Positions 22,552 through 32,958 of a stretch of DNA of 64,000 nucleotides are shown here, piece after piece. Both the position numbers and the translations under genes were made by a program. The notes under the pieces are model-generated. The model made no database searches. It saw only the letters and a list, made by a program, of their open reading frames with translations, and was not told where the DNA came from. This DNA is from Thelonectria olida (taxonomy: Eukaryota; Ascomycota; Sordariomycetes; Hypocreales; Nectriaceae): assembly GCA_020736575.1 (NCBI GenBank), contig JAGPYM010000029.1, forward strand, positions 1 to 64,000, given 5' to 3'. Position 1 is the first letter of the stretch, and every line of letters begins with the position of its first letter.

Positions 22552-23395
22552 GCTTGCTTCCAAGAGCCGTGAAGAAGAGGCACTCCAAAATCTCGCCAAG
22601 CTGCGCCGCCTCCCCGAGTCTGACTCTCGCATCCACCTTGAATGGATGCATATCATAGCCGAGACCTGTTTTCAGAATGATGTTCTTGCCGAAAGACACC
22701 CTGATCTCACGAGCCGCCATCATGTGACTAGTAACATCAAGCTCGAGATTGTTACTGGCTGGACTGCTTCAAGACTGGCTGCTGGCGCCGCACTATGGTA
22801 GGAGTACTACTTATGTTTTTCCAGAAGTTCCTAGGTATTTTCACTGAAGAAACCTCCGTTTCAAGGTATCGGGGGCTAACGCCAATTCATGTATCAATGC
22901 GTCGATTTACTACTCCCCTACGCTATTTTAGATCTAGAGATGCAGCTTATCATGTCTAGTTTTCTCAACATTATCCAGCTTCTCGGAGTGTTCACCAGCT
23001 TAGTAACGCTGGACCTCTGGGGACGTAAGACTATTCTCCTCTGGGACAGTGTTGGAGCCTTCATTCCACTCCCTATCATTTCCATCATGGTTACCAAGTT
23101 CAAGGGAAAGCTCACACAGCTAAAGGCTGGATCAGCGTGGCACTCTTACTTCTCTATATCCTTGTCTTTGGTACCTCAAAGGATCCCGTGCCTTGGGCTA
23201 TGCCAGCCGAAGTGTTCCCATCCAGCCTGAGAGCCAAGGGTGTTTCTCTCTTGACTTGCTCTAGTAGGTTTTAACCCCTTCCTCGGTATGATGCTTGTTG
23301 CTAACTTAATTCAAAGACTGGATTAACAACTTCATCATTGGCTTGACCACCCCGCCCCTCGTGCAGAAAACTGGCTTTGGGGCCTTTGGTTGTTG
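22552..23395 (+). pseudogene. MFS sugar/quinate transporter remnant
   Basis: Plus-strand pieces match a fungal sugar-porter MFS protein in the correct order but in different frames. They are WLASKSREEEALQNLAKLRRLP (central loop, from 22552), NASIYYSPTLF followed by TAG codons (about 22900-22930), LEMQLIMSSFLNIIQLLGVF with LDLWGRKTILLW (22930-23045), VPWAMPAEVFPSSLRAKGVS (about 23190-23245) and WINNFIIGLTTPPLVQ (about 23320-23370). At least two frame changes and several stops separate them. The N-terminal six helices and the C-terminus are missing. It is a decayed, truncated copy; the substrate cannot be told. Confidence 0.8.
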
Positions 23396-24053
23396 TCCTA
23401 TCACTCCTGGTGTGCGGGAACAGCTCATCCCAACTTATCAATACTTACTGCAGTTCATATATTCTCAAGTTACCCAAATACTTTATAGACTTCCGTTGCT
23501 CATGGTCTGTGGCTGAAGGAGTAGAAGCGTCATCCTGGTCATATCGTGGTCTAATGCCCACCGCCGCAAACCAACCGATGTCACATCGGAAGGATGATTC
23601 GTGAACTATTAGGTAGGATGGTGACGTTTAGGGACTATGACTGGTATGGTCAGGGGATATTTTGGGGAGCTGAAGCGCAAGCATGAAAATCTTCTGAACA
23701 TCAAGCGAGTTCATTATCCATCACGGTGTCTCAACATGGTGTGATCTGATAGCGTCTGGAGGCACACTTCTACGTGCACTGTTTGCATCAAGATATGAGC
23801 AGACAATATCGTGTTAAAACTATGACTTAGAACTCGGTCGTGATATTAGCTCACATTATCGAAGCTGTCCGCTCCATCAAGGGCGTTGCTACATACACAA
23901 GGGCATAAAAACACGGTTTTTCCCCCCCAATTTTAACATTCTAAGACCCAATGTTTCCAAACCCGAATCTCGACGCAACCGATTGCCGCTTTACTAGCAT
24001 AAGATCCGGCGCGAATCAGACTGCGCTCACCCAGCCTCCTTAGCTGCAAGCAA
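23396..24053. other. Intergenic, no gene seen
   Basis: After the transporter similarity stops at GAFG the sequence shows no recognisable coding. It includes the 3' flank of the ankyrin/CorA-like gene. The C8 run near 23922 is the only simple feature. Confidence 0.5.
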
Positions 24054-26886
24054 TTAATCAGTAAGTGATGCCCTTTCCACGTCTCGATTTCGGTGACAGA
24101 TTCTTTGCTGTTGTCGATTATACCAATTACTATAGTCCCCGTCTGAGTTATTCTTCTTGGGATTCTGCTCGTTGTCGCGTCCTAACCACTTCCAGCCGAT
24201 ATAGACAGTCACACAGGTCACCAGTTCAGTAACAACTATTGAGGTTGCATTAGCACGTCTTTGATAATCTGTCACCGATTGATTTATTAACTCACACATC
24301 CCGACGGCAATCTGCCGTAGACTCCAGCTCGAATCGTCACCACTTTGCGGGTATTCGGTACTCGGAACAGCGAAAAGAGCCGCGGTGAAAGAGACGGGTG
24401 CCTACGATGGTGAGTTAAGGCTGATGAAAACCCTAGGTAAGAACACATACAAAGAAGAGAGTGACAGCTGTAAAAGCGAAGAGAAATTGCGATTGTCTCT
24501 CCCCTTGCTGGGCTCGCCTCCGGGCCGATGTAGCCTCGAGAACAGTTCCTTGCTTCTGCTTCAAATCCAAAACTTGCTTAATCTAAGTAGTGGCATGGGA
24601 GTCAGCACTGTCTTTATGACAACAGAAAAAATCCACAAGCAGTTATTACCGATTTTTCCACCATCTCGGCTTGTTCCTCCAACTGCCACAGCCTTTCATC
24701 CAGCAGGGATAGGTATTTTTTGAGTCGCTTCAGTTCCCAACCTTTGACAAACTTTAGTAGGACTCTGGCTTGATCACGCAAGACGCGCTTTATCATCCGA
24801 AGCTCATCACGGACGTCCTTGATATCTTCGAGGCTTCTTGCTTCATCTGCGATATCTTCCACAACAAACTTATCCCGATTGACTCGGAATCTGTTGAAGA
24901 AGGAGGTCGCCTCATTGGACTATTCGCGGCGATAGGACATTAGCAAATAAAGAACCCAAAAGGCAACGATAAGGAGAAATTTCGCTGACCAGTCGAGCAA
25001 TATGCTGGTCAAAGAGGACCAGCCAGTTTTGGTCTAGACCAGCGGACTTCAACTTATGGTCCATGATTCTAGCACATTGGTGAGCTACTAGATAAGCCAT
25101 TGCCTTTGGACTTTGAGGTTGATCAACCCCCGTGATCATAGGCAGCAACGTGTTGAGGAGATGGTTTGGCTCATTCGACCAAGGATCCGGAAACGCGGAA
25201 ATGATAACGTCTGTCATTCGACTCAGTACAAACCTATTTCTTGCTGAAAATCAGGATGCTTACCGCCGATTCTCCATAGCCAGAGCTGGCTGACCATGAG
25301 AAGTTTGATTTTTTCTAGATCCTCGAGGTTGTTCACTTCTGCTTTCCTGGGTATTCCTAATTGCTGAAGGGTGTGTCGAGAAACAACTTGGTCAATATCT
25401 CGCTCGTACGTGTTTGCCACCGTCTCAAAATAGGACTGGTCTAATGTGCGAGGTAGGTGAAAATAACAAGTGTCCTTGTTCCCAAAAGCGCCATATTCAT
25501 TTGCAATATCCCACATGAAGTCAAACCATGGCTGGCATTGGTAGGGGACCCCGTCCCTTGGGAGAGGAAGACGGCCCCGATCGGCTCGTGGATGTCGCCT
25601 GTTCTCCCAATCGGCAATGAATGTCCTCGTCTCAACATGGAAATAAGGGACCTTAAATTAAGGATCAGCGCAGGTATCAAAAGTTTTTCAGAATTACGAC
25701 AATGTACTAACCACAACAGAGACCATACTTGAGGATGTCGCGTATCGCCTCGTCCTCACGCAAAGTGGCATCCGGAAACGCGCGTATGCCGTCGGCCCTT
25801 TGACCTCGTTATATGTGTCATCAACGAACCGAAGAATATCAGAGACACTACTGAAGCTTGCATGGCCCATGATGGCTAGAAGTCGAATCAAGTGCTATGA
25901 GCCCGGGTTAGAATACGTCATGTTTGTTCGCAACTTCAGAGACGAATTATTACCTTTACCCAAAGTATCTGTAATAGTCATAAGTGGGCTTCAATTGAAT
26001 GGTTATTAAGGAGTACACTCACATTATTCGCCGGCAAATGAATCCATGTCCACGGTCGTGGAGCTGGATCTGAGTCTGGGTCTGAGTCTGGATCTGAGTC
26101 TGGATTTGAGTCTGGATCTGAGTCTGCGTCTGATCCTGGATCTGAGTCTGGATCTGAGTCTGGATCTGAGTCTGCGTCTGGTCCTGCATCTCCCTCATAG
26201 TCGGCGAATCCCTGGATTACTTGTTTTCGTGCGCTTTCGGCCTCTTCATCATATATCAGATTCCAAACGGGCATCTCTCTTCTCGAGTAATTCTTCTTGT
26301 CAAATGAGACAATGACCGCGATGGATTTCTGGCTGAGAGCTTCTTCCCTTCCAAAAGTCTCCGGCCGTTTTTTTCCATCTTCTGGTGGAGGTTCTGGTTG
26401 AGGTTCTGCTTCTCTCCTGCTTCGGCCAGGCCGCTTCCGGAATTCTTGCGTCTTATTGCGGGGTCGACGGATTTGTTGCGTCTTATTGCGAAGTTGGCGA
26501 ATCTCCTCCATTTGTTTTGCAAGAGGCTCATTTCCCAGTCCAGATTCAGGGCTATGCAGGCCCCTAGGAGTTTTTCCGTTTGTAATGCTCAGAGAGGGAA
26601 CTGCTCCTTCCAAGAGCAGCTCCTGGATGCCTTCTTCGTCTCCTCTCTCAACCAAGTATGTAAGTGGTGTTTTGCCCGTCTCATCCTTCGCGTCTAGGTC
26701 AATGCCCTCGACCCCAAGCAATGCTCTAAGAAGTTCCCCTTTTCCTTCTTCGGCGGCCAGCAACAGCGCGGTCTTTCCACCCTTGAGCTTGATGTTTGGT
26801 TCGACATCACCGTTCTCAAGGAGCTCCTTGACTGCAACCACATCATTCTTCTGGACACCTTCTAAAAGACGTTGGATGCGACTCAT
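24054..26886 (-). CDS. Ankyrin-repeat CorA-like membrane protein (8 exons)
   Basis: The model is complement(join(24054..24401, 24451..24582, 24650..24919, 24990..25210, 25234..25651, 25712..25894, 25954..25968, 26023..26886)), phase-consistent, 816 residues. About three ankyrin repeats occupy residues 10-110 (GGKTALLLAAEEGKGELLRALL). A basic linker and a (SDPD)n repeat follow, then WIHLPANN, the RTLDQSYF and KIKLLMVSQLWLWRI blocks, VIISAFPDPW, and a coiled coil leading to two TM segments (FLFAFTAVTLFF-APVSFTAALFAV and a second near TELVTCVTVYIGW). These are hallmarks of fungal CorA-like proteins. The GMN selectivity motif of true CorA channels is absent, so Mg transport is doubtful. Exon 2 is a 15-nt micro-exon; this join and exon 5/6 are the weakest. 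Confidence 0.8.
26058..26185 (-). repeat. Asp/Ser/Pro codon repeat inside the ankyrin/CorA-like gene
   Basis: A degenerate 12-bp repeat (plus-strand CTGAGTCTGGAT) encodes about ten SDPD-type units on the minus strand in exon 1. It forms an acidic, disordered linker between the basic segment and the WIHLPANN block. Such perfect runs change length easily between strains. Confidence 0.85.
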
Positions 26887-27443
26887 TTTCGGTTACCTGG
26901 ATATACAGCAAAGGCTGGTCGAGAAAAGCAAAACTCAAATGACAACGAGGCCACTTAGTTTAAGATGGGTAAGCAAAATTAGAAACTAGTTACCAATGTA
27001 CGAGTGAACGGGGACGATGAACAATGGGCAAGAGGATCAGATGATCCAAGAAAATTGAGCAGGCAGAAAAGAAGCGTATTTCAGTTTGAAGAAACATGGG
27101 ACTCGCATTCAATCTACCTCTCGCATCCTTGGAAGGCCTCAAAAACTGCCTCTCCCGCGATGGTTTGAAAGCGATCTAGGCTTATGCAATGCTGCTCAAA
27201 CTACCTCTACCAAACCAATTAGCTGATAACAACAAAGCGAACATGATATGATGTGACTACATCCAATGAAATGAGACCACGTTAGAAGCGCTGGGGCTTT
27301 GCATGAGCTTGAGTCCTAACCTCTGCTGCGGGGAACGAGTACGTACAGATAGGTACTTATCTGCCATGTTGCAAATGAGAGAGGAATGGTATTTTATAGT
27401 CAGGGAGAGCAATATATATTATATTATTCTATAAATCATCTTT
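26887..27443. other. Upstream region of ankyrin/CorA-like gene
   Basis: No supported open frame. Likely contains the promoter of the minus-strand gene. A+T content rises towards 27,430. Confidence 0.5.
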
Positions 27444-27817
27444 TGTTACATTCAAACGCCCAGAGCTTTCATAACGGCCCCTTCAGTGGGTCTACTGGCT
27501 GTGTGGAGGGGTTGTTGAGAGGTTGGTTGTGGGTTTGATCCCCAGGTCTGGGGCTTTCGTAGGGGTATCCAGTTGCCTGCCGCGGCCGAGCCCTGGGGGT
27601 TAACATCGGCTGTGTTATTCCCGGACCTGGTTGGCGGGTCCGTCTTGCTGAACAGCCAATTGAGGCGCCTGCGAGGGCCCAATTGAGTCCGCTGTGACCT
27701 GTGTCGTAGCTGGCTTCCAGCGGCAGGAAGAGGTACTGCACTGTAATGCAAAGAGGCACGCAGCCTATTCCTGCAGCTCGGGACGCGCTGTTCAGGAGGG
27801 GGTCGTGCCAGCTAACA
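27444..27817. repeat. Possible solo LTR (374 bp)
   Basis: The block is bounded by TGTTA and TAACA (perfect 5-bp inverted ends), is GC-rich and without a long gene, and sits beside an AT-rich island, which is how a solo LTR could look. No matching 5-bp target duplication is present: the flanks are TCTTT and CATCA. The ends could therefore be coincidental. Minus-strand frames here have Pro/Arg-rich composition without a known domain. Confidence 0.3.
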
Positions 27818-27849
27818 CATCATGTGTCAAACCGCCCTTACAAATTCCT

Positions 27850-28095
27850 ACCCAATTAATAATTAATTGCCTAAGTTGACTTAAAATTATATTACAAACG
27901 AGAGTAAACTATAAATACATTTATTTAAAATTACTTAATAAACCCTTATAATTTATTTAAAAAATATTTAATATATAAATATACTAATTTTATATATTAA
28001 ATAAAATATAGCTTTTTAATATTTAATATAATTTAAATATATTTATTTATTTTAAATATATTACTAAATATAATAATATAATATATACGCCCCGC
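27850..28095. repeat. Small AT-rich RIP-like island
   Basis: About 245 bp of almost pure A/T with TATATA and TTTAAATA runs, flanked abruptly by GC-normal sequence on both sides. The texture is that of the left isochore and suggests a RIP-mutated repeat fragment. No residual protein is readable. Between the island and 28548 I see no gene. Confidence 0.6.
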
Positions 28096-28548
28096 AATCT
28101 ACCCCCTATAATATCTATAAATCCAGCCTTAGGGGGCTCAGGCCACTCAGTTGATCAATGCCACAGCCCGGTGGCTCCAGGAGCTAGGTGAGCGCCGGAT
28201 GGCTGCTCATAATAGGCAAGTATGTAGAAGATTTATAGGCGCTATCTTAAATCAACTCAACTCAGCTCTGCTTCGATAATGCTCTCAATAGACTATGGTG
28301 GTTTCTAAACCTTGATGATGTAGATGTAGACTCGTCTTCTTTGTCAATTCTCTCCACTCACTTTATGTCCTCTCTTTTGCTGACAGACAAACCATCATTG
28401 TAATATCAGATGTCGTCACCCGAGCATGTGGCTTCAAACTGTTCACAAGACTCTCGTGGATCAGTACTCTCAAGTAATCTTTTCTATGGCTTCAGCAATG
28501 TGTTGGAGGATCTTAATGGCCTCTGGTCATCTCATATCACACCAATGT

Positions 28549-29513
28549 TTAACCCCAAACGTCCTCTAGAAACCCGCCTGCCTCCTCCAACTTGTCCACC
28601 ACTCGTCTCGTCCTCTCTCATTCCATCCTTTGGCAGTTGCTACAGCTTCCTTTAATACGTTGGCTACTTTTCTTGACATGGCTGCACGGCCGCACACGTA
28701 AACACTCGCACCCTAGTCGAGAATCATTGAACAAAGTTCCTCGGTCCAAGCTTTAATAGCATCTTGCACATACCCCCGGCCAGGTTTTCCATCGTATTTG
28801 ACACGTGAAAAGGCCGGAATGACTTCAGCTCCAGGAAGAGTTGAAGCAGTGCTTCCAAGCTCTTCTCGATAGATATAGTCTTCGTCAGGGCTTCGGTAAC
28901 TGAAAAAGAGCAGAGAGTATCCCACCGGCCGGGCCATGGCATAGAGTCGTGCTCGCTCCAGGAGAAATCCACGGAAAGGAGCAACACCTGTTCCAGCGGA
29001 CACCATGATGATATGTCTTGTTGAGGCTGGGGGCCGAAAGCTGGACTTGCGAATCGAAACGTGCAAGCGAGGCAAAGGATCGCGAGTAATGGCAAGAGAA
29101 AGACCTGGCAGAAGAGCTTGTGAGTTGGCTAGTAATGATGCGGAGCGAAGGTGATTGGATATGAGACCTTGACTTGACTGATCAGGGGCACCGGACAGAG
29201 GAGTCTTAATGACGCGAGCTGTGATGCTCGGTGTCTTTGGTGAGATCATGCTACTGCTAGAAATAGAGTAGAGACGAGACTGAAGTGCACGCAAAGCCTC
29301 AACGACAAGTGATAGAGGAAGTGCTTGCCAAGCTGCCTCATCAGGTAGGCCACCCTTCTTAGCAGTCGACTCGAGAAGACGACCAAAGGTCATATAATTT
29401 GCCTGGGAAAATTCCAGATATGCCGCATCGCTTTTAGCCAGTGCCTCGAGAAAGGTCCCGATAGAGGGCGAAGGAGCAAATTGCACGAGGGCCTGGATAG
29501 TGTCTCGAGGCAT
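28549..29513 (-). pseudogene. NADPH-cytochrome P450 reductase-type remnant (FAD/NADPH half)
   Basis: The minus-strand frame 29513-28713 carries the FAD-binding motif SRLYSISSSS, the NADPH-binding motif SAGTGVAPFRGFLLERA and FFSYRSPDEDYIYREEL, all diagnostic of the C-terminal half of diflavin reductases such as CPR or self-sufficient P450s (CYP505 type). The frame ends at TAG (28713-28715), but homology continues directly with GASVYVCGRAAMSRKVANVL; the stop probably replaced a Gln codon. A frame change then occurs before DKLEEAGGFLEDVWG and a final TAA at 28549. The flavodoxin half and any haem domain are missing. The left cut at 29513 coincides with a retrotransposon fragment. Confidence 0.8.
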
Positions 29514-30190
29514 TGGGCCAGTGGCCTTCTTCTCAAAGAAGAACCTGCCTGCTGAGTGTAACTACCCAATCCACGATAAGGAGTTGCTTGCGATAATCCG
29601 CTGTTTGGAGCATTGGGATGCCGAGCTAAGAAGTGTGGCTTCCTTCCTGATCCTCACAGATCACCTCAATCTCCGCTACTTTATGAAGAAACAATAACTC
29701 AGCGAGAGACAGGTCCGTTGGGCAGAGACGCTATCCCGGTTCAACTTTACGATCCAATTCCGACCCGGCAAGGAGGCTATCATCCCAGATGCCCTCTCCC
29801 GACGAGGGCGGCCTCAAGAGAAGTATTTATAGCAGATGTAAATAAACAATAAGGAAATAAGCGCTGATACATTCAAGAACCGCCATTAAGCTAAAGTAGC
29901 TAATACAGAGGTAATTGATAGTAATTTGCAGCGTATAGTTGTCTTCGAGGATAGATCGCACTCGAAATACAGCAATAACGATGCGTGTGATAGCAATAGC
30001 GAGTAGAATGAGCCAGAATAGACTAGCAAAAATGTGTCAGCGGGCGCCTTGGAGAACAAGCTGCAGTATGATATAGCTGTAAAATAATAAACCACCGTCT
30101 TGGACCTGTTCATTCGAGTTTTCAATATTAGAAGCTTTAGGGGCAGATTGGACCAAGAAGGTAGCTATACTAGCCAAAAGCAATCCCCAA
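29514..30190 (+). mobile_element. Gypsy RNase H-to-integrase linker fragment
   Basis: Starting GPVAFFSKK, the frame reads [22 protein letters not shown], then [16 protein letters not shown], a TAA where Gln is expected, and [24 protein letters not shown]. This is Ty3/Gypsy RNase H. Downstream text to about 30,190 keeps one frame with further TAA/TAG stops at likely Gln codons and would be the linker before integrase. RIP damage is far milder than in the left isochore. The fragment abuts the reductase remnant with no spacer, marking a breakpoint or insertion point at about 29,513. It belongs to a different Gypsy family from the one at 1484-6028. Confidence 0.8.
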
Positions 30191-30410
30191 ACACTGATGC
30201 TATAGCTCTGTTAAGCGGAGGATGTGGTTGGTAGTAGATGTAGTAACAAAGCCTGTTCGCCACCGCGCCGGCAGCAGAAGAGATAATCGGCACGGCACCG
30301 GGAGGTGCGAAGGTAGTGATGCCGCACACAAGGCAACCAAAAACAATACTGCCGACGCAGATGGTGCTGAGAATCGACCGGCTGACTTCAAAATATACCA
30401 GCGACGACAT
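30165..30410 (-). CDS. Small hydrophobic hypothetical protein, possibly truncated
   Basis: An 81-residue frame from an ATG at 30410. It opens with a hydrophobic stretch (STICVGSIVFGCLVCGITTF) and a second one (AVPIISSAAGAVANRL), so it could be a small membrane protein. Its 3' end runs into the Gypsy fragment, so the original C-terminus was probably lost. No family is recognised and it may not be expressed. Confidence 0.3.
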   Translation of the reverse strand: MSSLVYFEVSRSILSTICVGSIVFGCLVCGITTFAPPGAVPIISSAAGAVANRLCYYIYYQPHPPLNRAIASVFGDCFWLV

Positions 30411-31227
30411 TGTTAGCCGAGGGTAGGTAATAGAAGGGCTTTGGAGCCTCAGTTCGGAAGAAACAGTACGCAGAAGTGGATGATTAGGATAAGAAAAAGA
30501 AAAGACCTGCAGATGATGGGGGCGCTATGCAACGATATTAATATGCGCACGAGCCGCTTGAACAACGCCCACCAAGGTCAGGCAGGTCAGTAATGAAAGA
30601 GCAGCTAGTACTTACGAGTAGACTACTCTGGAAACCAAATCCAAGTCCTCACAGGTCCTCTAGTCTTAGTGCGATTTCGAGCAATCGTTAGGTGAGTGGG
30701 CAGCAACCTCGCCAATGCTTTCGTTTATCATGAAGAATACGATGTGGCAGACGTTACAAACCGCTGCCTAACCCAGAAATGCCTGGCGGAAGGACCGGGG
30801 TTGCAACAATCAGGATTGACAGGAATCGAAATTCGAGCTTCTTCTGAAACGCCGCGCAGGTCTGCGATTGGCTAGACTGCTCGACGGCAAGGCAGCTCTG
30901 TGTAAAATCAACCTTACCATAATCTCTGCTGCCTTATCTCCACGGCGCCAAGATTACTGCAGGCGCTGATTATTAACCATCTCACCCAATAAGTGTATTC
31001 GATACCTGAAAGTGGGATGCCCATTACGTCCCTGTGTGCCTTGTAAGGCTGTTTTGGTCGAGATGCCCAACGTACAACCGGGCTGATTACGCCCCATAGT
31101 TAATCCCCCTTTAAACCCCAGACATTGACGCTACCTCATGATCGCCGGCGGCTTCAGGTCAATACCAACCAACCTCCCAACATCCACTGCTTCCATCTCA
31201 ACACCATTTCAGCAAACTTCCATCACC
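30411..31227. other. Intergenic, no gene seen
   Basis: Nothing coding is recognisable. The right end should hold the promoter and leader of the DUF7730-type gene; an in-frame ATG at 31138 lies upstream of the chosen start. Confidence 0.5.
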
Positions 31228-32552
31228 ATGGCCGCCGACCCCCAAGTACAGGCCGGCTTCGTTGCTCGACTGCCGTACGACATTCGTGAAGCCATCTACA
31301 AAGAGCTCTGGTCGTCATGGGCTCCCCGTCAACATGTTGTCTGGCACATTGACTCAAACGACGTGTCAAAAACGCACTTGTGCCGTGAGCCTTGCACTAC
31401 CGAGTTCCAGGTGGAAGATCGGCTGCAAAACGAGATCGAGGCTCTGCGACAAGAAGGTCATGTTCCTCAGGGCGAATCTCTCGACGACGCTACCTATCGC
31501 CGGCGCCTTGAAAGCTGCTGGCTAAACCACTGGAAATGCGGCGAGCGGCTCGATGAAATGCTCGATGAAGAGGTGAATTTCTATTACAGCACATCGGTAG
31601 GGGTATGCTGGTGCGACAAAAAAAAGTCACAGCAGACTGGGGATCAAGGTAGTACTGCGCGCAACGTTTACTTGCCAATGCTGCTATCATGCAAGCTCGT
31701 GTGAGTATGACTAGGAACGAAGAATACTAGGTGCCCAATGCTAAATGCCGTAGATCCGAAGAATGCCTCAGATACCTTTACCAGTCCACGACGTTCGTCT
31801 TTACAGACATGATGGCGCTACAGACCTTTGTTGGTGCCTGCCAGCAGCATCATTTCTCTTCAGTGTATAAGAACCTCATCACTTTGACGCCCCGGGCTTT
31901 CCGCAAATATGCCCTCCGCTTCGAAGTGTCCCTGTTTCTGGACTTTCAGTTGCACTTAATGTGCTCGGTGGTGAACGAAGATTGGACGGACTACAACAAA
32001 ATGTTCCAGTACACGCACAATCCCGATGACTTGGAGCTGGTACACAACTCAGATCCCCACGACCCCTTTGATCTTCACTGGCTGCATCTTGACAGTTTCG
32101 AGAATCTGCAAAGCGTCAAAATATGGGTCGCTGGTCGCAGGGAGGGTGGTATGTTTTCCGTAGTGCGAGCTGGTACCACTCTGAACCAGATACCGGTGGA
32201 CGCCCTAAGGAAGTCCCTCTCAACTGTCAGCAAGTCGAATTTGGTGGTGGTGCTGAGCACACCCTTGGATGAAGACATAGAACCAGAAGACGGATATGTC
32301 CAAGGGACTGCGGAGCATGCAGGTATTCAGATCTGGAGGAGAGGTGCTGGTGACTGGTTCCATCCGGGTCCTCGCGGTGACGAGAATTTCTCTGAGAGCT
32401 CGATCGTTACCTCTGCAACAAGGTAGCCGATGCTCTTTTTATGTCTCAAAAGCTCCATTTTGCTAACATGGCATTGCAGACAGGTCCTTTACGGCGAGGT
32501 GGAGGAATCAGAGGGTGATTTGACTGATTCCACTCTCGAACACCAAGAGTAG
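31228..32552 (+). CDS. DUF7730-type (F-box-like) fungal protein (3 exons)
   Basis: The model is join(31228..31700, 31754..32422, 32480..32552), 404 residues, both introns with GT..AG and consistent phase. The N-terminus has the LPYDIREAIYKELW motif typical of large fungal families of F-box-like proteins that score against DUF7730. The exon junction reads SCKLVSEECLRYLYQSTTFVFTD, a conserved core of that family. The rest (LQSVKIWVAGRR) fits the same fold. Molecular function is unknown; a protein-interaction or ubiquitin-ligase adaptor role is only inferred for relatives with a real F-box. The ATG at 31228 has good context (CACCATGG). No signal peptide or TM. Confidence 0.75.
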
Positions 32553-32958
32553 CATGCGTCCTGGAATCTCGGGCTAGTGGAAGTGACTTTCAATTCACTC
32601 GAATCACTCATTTACGAAGTTTGCATAAAGAAATTACTTAGATTGAGTCGAGATTGGTAGGGTAGTCCCGTTCATCATCGTACCGAGCTCGTATGAGGCC
32701 AACCAACCTGGATGCCATTTCTGTCACCAACACACCCCCAATATGTGGCGTAACGTGACGAAGTAGTGGCCTAGTAACTGTTTCAAATGGCTGCTTCAAG
32801 TAACACGCTCAGCCGGATTGGCGTCTTCTTTCTTCTATATCAAATCTGATCCTCGGACAAAGCGGTGAGGTTTGGTAATATCTAGACCATAATACCCTGC
32901 ACACATGTCCACCTCTAATGCCTGGACGTAAGATAAATATCCCACTAGCCAAAGCCGC
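32553..32958. other. Intergenic between convergent genes
   Basis: Contains the 3' flanks of the DUF7730-type gene and of the minus-strand epimerase remnant. No open frame is supported. Confidence 0.6.

Noticed and set aside
25694..25800. Alternative frame (TLREDEAIRDILKYGL) in exon 3 of the ankyrin/CorA-like gene
   Set aside because: It looks protein-like but meets a stop upstream and does not join exon 4 in phase, whereas the chosen frame does both.
24054..26886. Calling the ankyrin protein a magnesium channel
   Set aside because: The GMN motif needed for CorA-type selectivity is missing, so only CorA-like architecture is claimed.
28410..28655. 81-codon plus-strand frame
   Set aside because: It is antisense to the C-terminal part of the reductase remnant and has no own similarity.
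30124..30150. Similarity of TAGAAGCTTTAGG-GCAGAT to the start of the Copia LTRs (7655, 9605, 10920)
   Set aside because: Only about 20 bases match and the rest diverges; it lies within readable Gypsy linker, so chance or a very short shared motif is more likely.
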